Shown here in pieces: positions 60,216-64,000 of a stretch of 64,000 nucleotides of DNA. The stretch comes from Flavobacteriaceae bacterium PS02337 (GTDB taxonomy: Bacteria; Bacteroidota; Bacteroidia; Flavobacteriales; Flavobacteriaceae): NCBI GenBank assembly GCA_029959285.1, contig JASCOE010000002.1:434001-498000 (forward strand). The letters run 5' to 3'. The position numbers and the translations under genes were made by a program. Every line of letters begins with the position of its first letter. The stretch's first letter is position 1. The notes beneath the pieces were generated by a model. That model saw only the letters and a list, made by a program, of their open reading frames with translations. It had not been told where the DNA came from and made no database searches.

Positions 60216-61787
60216 ATGCATAAAAATCAGCACTTACTATACTCTATTCTATTTTTATTTTTCTTCGGATGGACATCTGTTTCTCAGGAAAAAACAATGC
60301 ATCCTAAAAACGAATTTAGAGGTGTATGGATTGCAACGGTTGTTAATATTGACTGGCCAAAAATGGCAACAGATAACGTAGAAAAAGAAAAAGCTGATTA
60401 TCTAGAGATTTTAGAAACCTACAAAAAGCTGAATTATAATGCTGTAATTGTTCAAGTTCGTAGTGTTGGAGATGCTCTTTATCCTTCAGAAATGGCGCCT
60501 TGGTCAAGATTTTTAACCGGAAAAGAAGGTTTAGCGCCAAATCCATATTATGATGCTTTGGAGTGGATGATCGAACAGGCACACAACAGAGGTTTTGAAT
60601 TTCACGCGTGGCTGAATCCGTATCGTGCTACTTTCGATTTAAACAAAAACATTCTAAGTCCGGGTCACGATCTTTTTAAACATCCAGAGTGGATGATTGA
60701 ATATGGCGGAAAATATTATTACGATCCTGCTTTACCCGAAGTGCAAGAACATTTGACAAAAGTGGTAAAAGAAGTCGTTGATAAATATGATATCGATGCG
60801 ATTCATTTTGATGATTATTTCTATCCATATGCCGTTCCTGGAAAAGTTTTTAATGATACCGCTTCGTACAAAAAATACGGTGCAGGCTTAAGTCTTGCCG
60901 ATTGGCGTCGTGCGAATGTGAGCAACTTTGTGCACACGATTTCAACAACTATAAAAACCAGCAAACCTTGGGTTCAATTCGGAATTAGTCCGTTTGGGGT
61001 TTGGAGAAACAAATCGGTTGATCCGAGAGGTTCTGAAACGCAATCTACTGCCAATTACGATGATTTATACGCAGATCCACTTTTATGGATGGATCAAAAA
61101 TGGATCGATTATATCTTGCCTCAATTGTATTGGAGCATGAATAATCCGAGAGCTTCGTATTCTAAATTGGTAAAATGGTGGGCAGAAAATTCAAATAGCA
61201 CAGCCGTTTATATCGGACACGCTTCTTATAAAATTAGAGGCGATAGCGATAAAAGCTGGAATTTTATGACTGAAATTCCAACTCAGGTTGATTTTGCTAG
61301 AAGTTTTAAAAATGTTTCTGGAAGTGCTTATTTTAGTGCCAAATGGTTCATGGGAAAAAACTTTGATGTTGTTCGTCATTTAGAAGAAAATCAATATAAA
61401 TATCCTGCACTTCCTGCAGCTGTGCCAAATTTAAGACATGTTATTATCGATACGCCTAAATTGGTTGAGTACAGTAAAGACAGTATTCGTTATAATTTCT
61501 CATTCAAAAGTCCGCTGAATACAAAAGTGCGTTATATAGTGGTTTATGGCGGTGAACATGTTTCGAAAATTGACATAAACGACGCAACCAAAATTGTCGA
61601 AAAAGTAACCGTAAAAGAAGTTGATGGAAAAATTACTTTCTCAATTGCTGCCGGAAAACTAAATCTTTATAAAGCTGCTGCAGTAACGTTTATCGATTAT
61701 TATGCTAACGAAAGTACACCAACTGCAATAGACTTAAAAAAGCCATTAAAAAACTATACACCAGCTCAACCAAATGAAAACAGATAA
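60216..61787 (+). CDS. Glycosyl hydrolase-like 10 family protein (YngK-like)
   Basis: 523 aa with signal peptide (MHKNQHLLYSILFLFFFGWT SVSQ). Barrel domain of about 330 residues: NEFRGVWIATVVNIDWP, NAVIVQVRSVGDALYPSEMA, FEFHAWLNPYRATFDLN, DAIHFDDYFYPYAVPGK and QFGISPFGVWRNKS. C-terminal beta (fibronectin-like) domain. It is probably secreted and cuts a glycan. Relatives are lipoproteins tied to peptidoglycan, and this position between anmK and an AmpG-like permease supports that. Its stop overlaps the next gene by 14 bases. Confidence 0.9.
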   Translation: MHKNQHLLYSILFLFFFGWTSVSQEKTMHPKNEFRGVWIATVVNIDWPKMATDNVEKEKADYLEILETYKKLNYNAVIVQVRSVGDALYPSEMAPWSRFLTGKEGLAPNPYYDALEWMIEQAHNRGFEFHAWLNPYRATFDLNKNILSPGHDLFKHPEWMIEYGGKYYYDPALPEVQEHLTKVVKEVVDKYDIDAIHFDDYFYPYAVPGKVFNDTASYKKYGAGLSLADWRRANVSNFVHTISTTIKTSKPWVQFGISPFGVWRNKSVDPRGSETQSTANYDDLYADPLLWMDQKWIDYILPQLYWSMNNPRASYSKLVKWWAENSNSTAVYIGHASYKIRGDSDKSWNFMTEIPTQVDFARSFKNVSGSAYFSAKWFMGKNFDVVRHLEENQYKYPALPAAVPNLRHVIIDTPKLVEYSKDSIRYNFSFKSPLNTKVRYIVVYGGEHVSKIDINDATKIVEKVTVKEVDGKITFSIAAGKLNLYKAAAVTFIDYYANESTPTAIDLKKPLKNYTPAQPNENR

Positions 61788-63045
61788 TAATAAACCTTGG
61801 TTTTGGATTCCGCTTTTAAACTTTGCATCAGGTTTACCTTATGCCGTAATTATCTCAGTTTCGGTAATTATGTACAAAAATCTAGGAATTTCAAATGAAG
61901 ACATTGGAGTCTACACCAGTTTATTATATCTGCCTTGGGTTATAAAACCGCTTTGGAGCCCTTTTATTGAATTGAATGGAACCAAAAGAAAATGGTTTTT
62001 ATCCATGCAATTATTGATTTCAATTGCATTTTTATTGGTCGGATTTACGATTCCGCTTAATGGATTTTTTATCATGTCTTTAGCCATATTTTGGGTTGCT
62101 GCTTTTGCATCGGCTTCGAATGATATTGCGAGCGATGGTTTCTATTTATTAGTTTTACCAAAAGAACAGCAGTCTTTTTTCCTCGGAATCAGAAGTACTT
62201 TTTATAGACTTTCAATGTTAGCCGGAAACGGATTAATTGTACTTTTTGCAGGTTATTTAGAACACAAATTCGGCGACAATACAAAAGCTTGGTCTTATAC
62301 AATGATTGGCGTAGGTTTATTAATGACTTTTATTACGATCTATAATTTTATTTTTACTCCAAGAAACGAAATTAACACGGTAGAAAGTAAAGACCATCAT
62401 CATCAAAATTTCGCAACGATTTTCACGAGTTTCTTCAAGAAAAAACAAATCGGTTTAGTTTTGGCTTTTATCTTGGTTTTTAGATTAGGAGAATCGCAAT
62501 TACTTAAAATGTTGAGTCCGTTTTTGCTAGATCCGAAAGAATCAGGCGGAATGGGACTAGATACAGAAGCCGTTGGAATTATTTACGGAACTTGCGGCGT
62601 GGCTGCTTTAACAATTGGAGGAATTTTGGGCGGAATTGCGATTTCTAAACAAGGACTTACCAAATGGATGTTTCCCATGTTTTTAGCAATGCATCTTCCA
62701 ATTATTGGATTTATCTTATTAGCATTCTTTCATCCTACTTCAATTTATTACATTTATGCCGTTGTAATTTTAGAACAATTCGGTTATGGTTTTGGTTTTA
62801 CGGCATTTATGATGTATTTAATTCATGTAGCCGAAGGAGAATCAAAAACAGCACATTATGCACTGGCAACTGGTTTTATGGCAATGGGAATGATGCTGCC
62901 AGGAATGTTAAGCGGTTTTATACAACAATATTTAGGCTATCAAAATTTCTTTATTTGGGTTTTGCTAGCTACAATTCCAGGTCTTATTTTATCACGTTTT
63001 TTAATTTTCCCGAAAGATTTTGGGAAGAAAACAGAAGAAGTTTAA
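61774..63045 (+). CDS. AmpG-like MFS permease
   Basis: 423 aa with twelve TM segments. It begins KPWFWIPLLNFASGLPYAVI, and YTSLLYLPWVIKPLWSPFIE and DIASDGFYLLVLPKEQQSFF resemble AmpG muropeptide importers. It overlaps the hydrolase gene by 14 bases and is therefore translationally coupled to it. Likely imports anhydro-muropeptides or sugars freed outside, feeding AnmK. Confidence 0.85.
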   Translation: MKTDNNKPWFWIPLLNFASGLPYAVIISVSVIMYKNLGISNEDIGVYTSLLYLPWVIKPLWSPFIELNGTKRKWFLSMQLLISIAFLLVGFTIPLNGFFIMSLAIFWVAAFASASNDIASDGFYLLVLPKEQQSFFLGIRSTFYRLSMLAGNGLIVLFAGYLEHKFGDNTKAWSYTMIGVGLLMTFITIYNFIFTPRNEINTVESKDHHHQNFATIFTSFFKKKQIGLVLAFILVFRLGESQLLKMLSPFLLDPKESGGMGLDTEAVGIIYGTCGVAALTIGGILGGIAISKQGLTKWMFPMFLAMHLPIIGFILLAFFHPTSIYYIYAVVILEQFGYGFGFTAFMMYLIHVAEGESKTAHYALATGFMAMGMMLPGMLSGFIQQYLGYQNFFIWVLLATIPGLILSRFLIFPKDFGKKTEEV

Positions 63046-63066
63046 TCCCAAATCAAACTTTTACAT

Positions 63067-63408
63067 ATGGAAATCAATGAAAATTTGCAGGCCGAACGAA
63101 ATCTGAAAGGAACTGAGTTCGAAAAAAATGGAAATCTTGAAAAAGCGATTGAATTGTATGAAGAAAATGTTGCAGAAGGCTTTAAAGGAAATCACCCTTA
63201 CGATCGATTGGCTACGATTTACAAAAATCAAAACGATCTCGATAATGAAATTCGAGTTTTAGAAAAAGCCATTATTGTTTACGAAGAAATCACGATTGAA
63301 GACCGATTAGAAGGTTTGCCGAAACTTTTCCGTTTTAAAAACCGATTGGAAAAAGCGATTGAAACCAAAAAACAATTGGCTAAACAAAAAAAGGCAAAAT
63401 TGAAATAA
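63067..63408 (+). CDS. TPR-like small protein
   Basis: 113 aa. Two helix pairs of TPR type: GTEFEKNGNLEKAIELYEEN and HPYDRLATIYKNQNDLDNEI, and RVLEKAIIVYEEI. Lysine-rich C-terminus. Starts 21 bases after the permease stop. Role unknown; carried in the same operon. Confidence 0.75.
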   Translation: MEINENLQAERNLKGTEFEKNGNLEKAIELYEENVAEGFKGNHPYDRLATIYKNQNDLDNEIRVLEKAIIVYEEITIEDRLEGLPKLFRFKNRLEKAIETKKQLAKQKKAKLK

Positions 63409-63433
63409 AACTACTTTTTAGCATTTAGAAATC

Positions 63434-63877
63434 ATGTTAAAACGAACCAATTCAGACGATATCGATTTTATAAATCTAGTTGCTTTATTAGATAAAGATT
63501 TGGCAATTAGAGACGGAGAAGATCATGCGTTTTACAATCAGTTTAATAAAACCGATAAAATAAAACATACGATTGTTTATTACGAAAACGGGATTCCAGT
63601 CGCTTGTGGCGCTTTTCGCGAAAAAGAAAGCGATAAAACCGAAATCAAACGAATGTATGTTCATCCTGATTATCGCAAAAAAGGAATTGCTTCAAAAGTT
63701 TTAGCCGAATTAGAAATTTGGGCGAAAGAAGTGGGTTATACGTATACCATTTTAGAAACTGGAAAAAACCAACCAGAAGCCATCAACTTATATCAAAAAT
63801 TAAATTACACCATAATTCCAAATTATCCTCCTTACGAAGAAATGGATAATAGTGTTTGCATGAAAAAGACTTTATAA
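63434..63877 (+). CDS. GNAT-family N-acetyltransferase
   Basis: 147 aa with the GNAT acetyl-CoA loop KRMYVHPDYRKKGIASKVLA near residue 76, ACGAFREKESDKTEIKRMYV before it and the C-terminal ILETGKNQPEAINLYQKLNY. Substrate unknown. Its stop overlaps the ATG of the next gene by one base. Confidence 0.9.
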   Translation: MLKRTNSDDIDFINLVALLDKDLAIRDGEDHAFYNQFNKTDKIKHTIVYYENGIPVACGAFREKESDKTEIKRMYVHPDYRKKGIASKVLAELEIWAKEVGYTYTILETGKNQPEAINLYQKLNYTIIPNYPPYEEMDNSVCMKKTL

Positions 63878-64000
63878 TGAAAATTACTGCCGAAGCATTA
63901 CGACAAAGAATAGGACAATTTTTCTTTCCTGCTGTTTTTATCAACGATACCGAAGAAAATATCCAAGAAACAGAACGCCTTATTAGAGAACATAATATTG
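63877..64000 (+). CDS. GH3-family glycosidase (NagZ-like), start only
   Basis: The first 41 codons are in the window: MKITAEALRQRIGQFFFPAV, then FINDTEENIQETERLIREHN I. The pattern QRIGQ(F/L)FFPAV with EEN(I)xxxExLIxE(H/Y)xI is the usual opening of GH3 beta-N-acetylglucosaminidases. In this operon it would release GlcNAc from anhydro-muropeptides. The family call rests on a short piece. Confidence 0.6.
   Translation, partial: MKITAEALRQRIGQFFFPAVFINDTEENIQETERLIREHNI

Overview
The window is chromosomal DNA of a Flavobacterium-like member of the Bacteroidota. This rests on low GC, Bacteroidota-type promoters (TTTG / TAnnTTTG), many short lipoproteins with a Cys directly after the signal peptide, and typical flavobacterial gene families. 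The species is not identified.

Layout. 1-4.9 kb: glutamate synthase (gltB end, gltD), then diaminopimelate decarboxylase (lysA). 5-7.6 kb: a tandem pair of acyltransferase-3 genes that look recently gene-converted, with a 13-unit TAA microsatellite upstream of the second. 7.6-15.1 kb: a run of small secreted, lipoprotein and membrane genes of mostly unknown function, one broken by a one-base deletion. 15.2-16.6 kb: an ArsR-type regulator with two tandem SRPBCC genes; its predicted operator covers its own promoter.

16.78-29.62 kb: an island of about 12.8 kb sitting inside comM (yifB). The comM N-terminus lies at its right edge, the last 36 codons lie at its left edge, and about 200 codons between them are missing. 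The island starts with a large serine recombinase. It carries a HAD-phosphoribosyltransferase / DprA-like gene pair, two XRE regulators, a Tn3-type resolvase, a Rep-like protein coupled to a 48-aa ORF beside a GC-rich hairpin cluster, two unusual lipoproteins, several tiny ORFs and a possible structured RNA. Its right end exists in two diverged copies (27.1-27.5 and 29.3-29.6 kb), which suggests stacked insertions followed by deletion. The HAD-PRTase/DprA pair and the RNA-like locus are the best candidates for something undescribed.

30.5-58.5 kb: core-type genes. These are HxlR regulator and MFS exporter, two Gfo/Idh/MocA oxidoreductases, amtB, dsbD-tilS, pabB, DoxX, lipocalin, dihydrolipoyl dehydrogenase, an Lrp regulator divergent from a Cys/Met PLP lyase, an amino-acid permease, a large FAD/Fe-S dehydrogenase, MscS, and LemA-DUF3137. 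58.7-64 kb: a probable cell-wall recycling operon (anmK, YngK-like hydrolase, AmpG-like permease, TPR protein, GNAT, start of a GH3 enzyme).

The spaces between host genes are full of dispersed palindromic repeats of several families. One family has four copies around a hairpin whose bases change while pairing is kept. All functions are read by eye from motifs; no database search was run.
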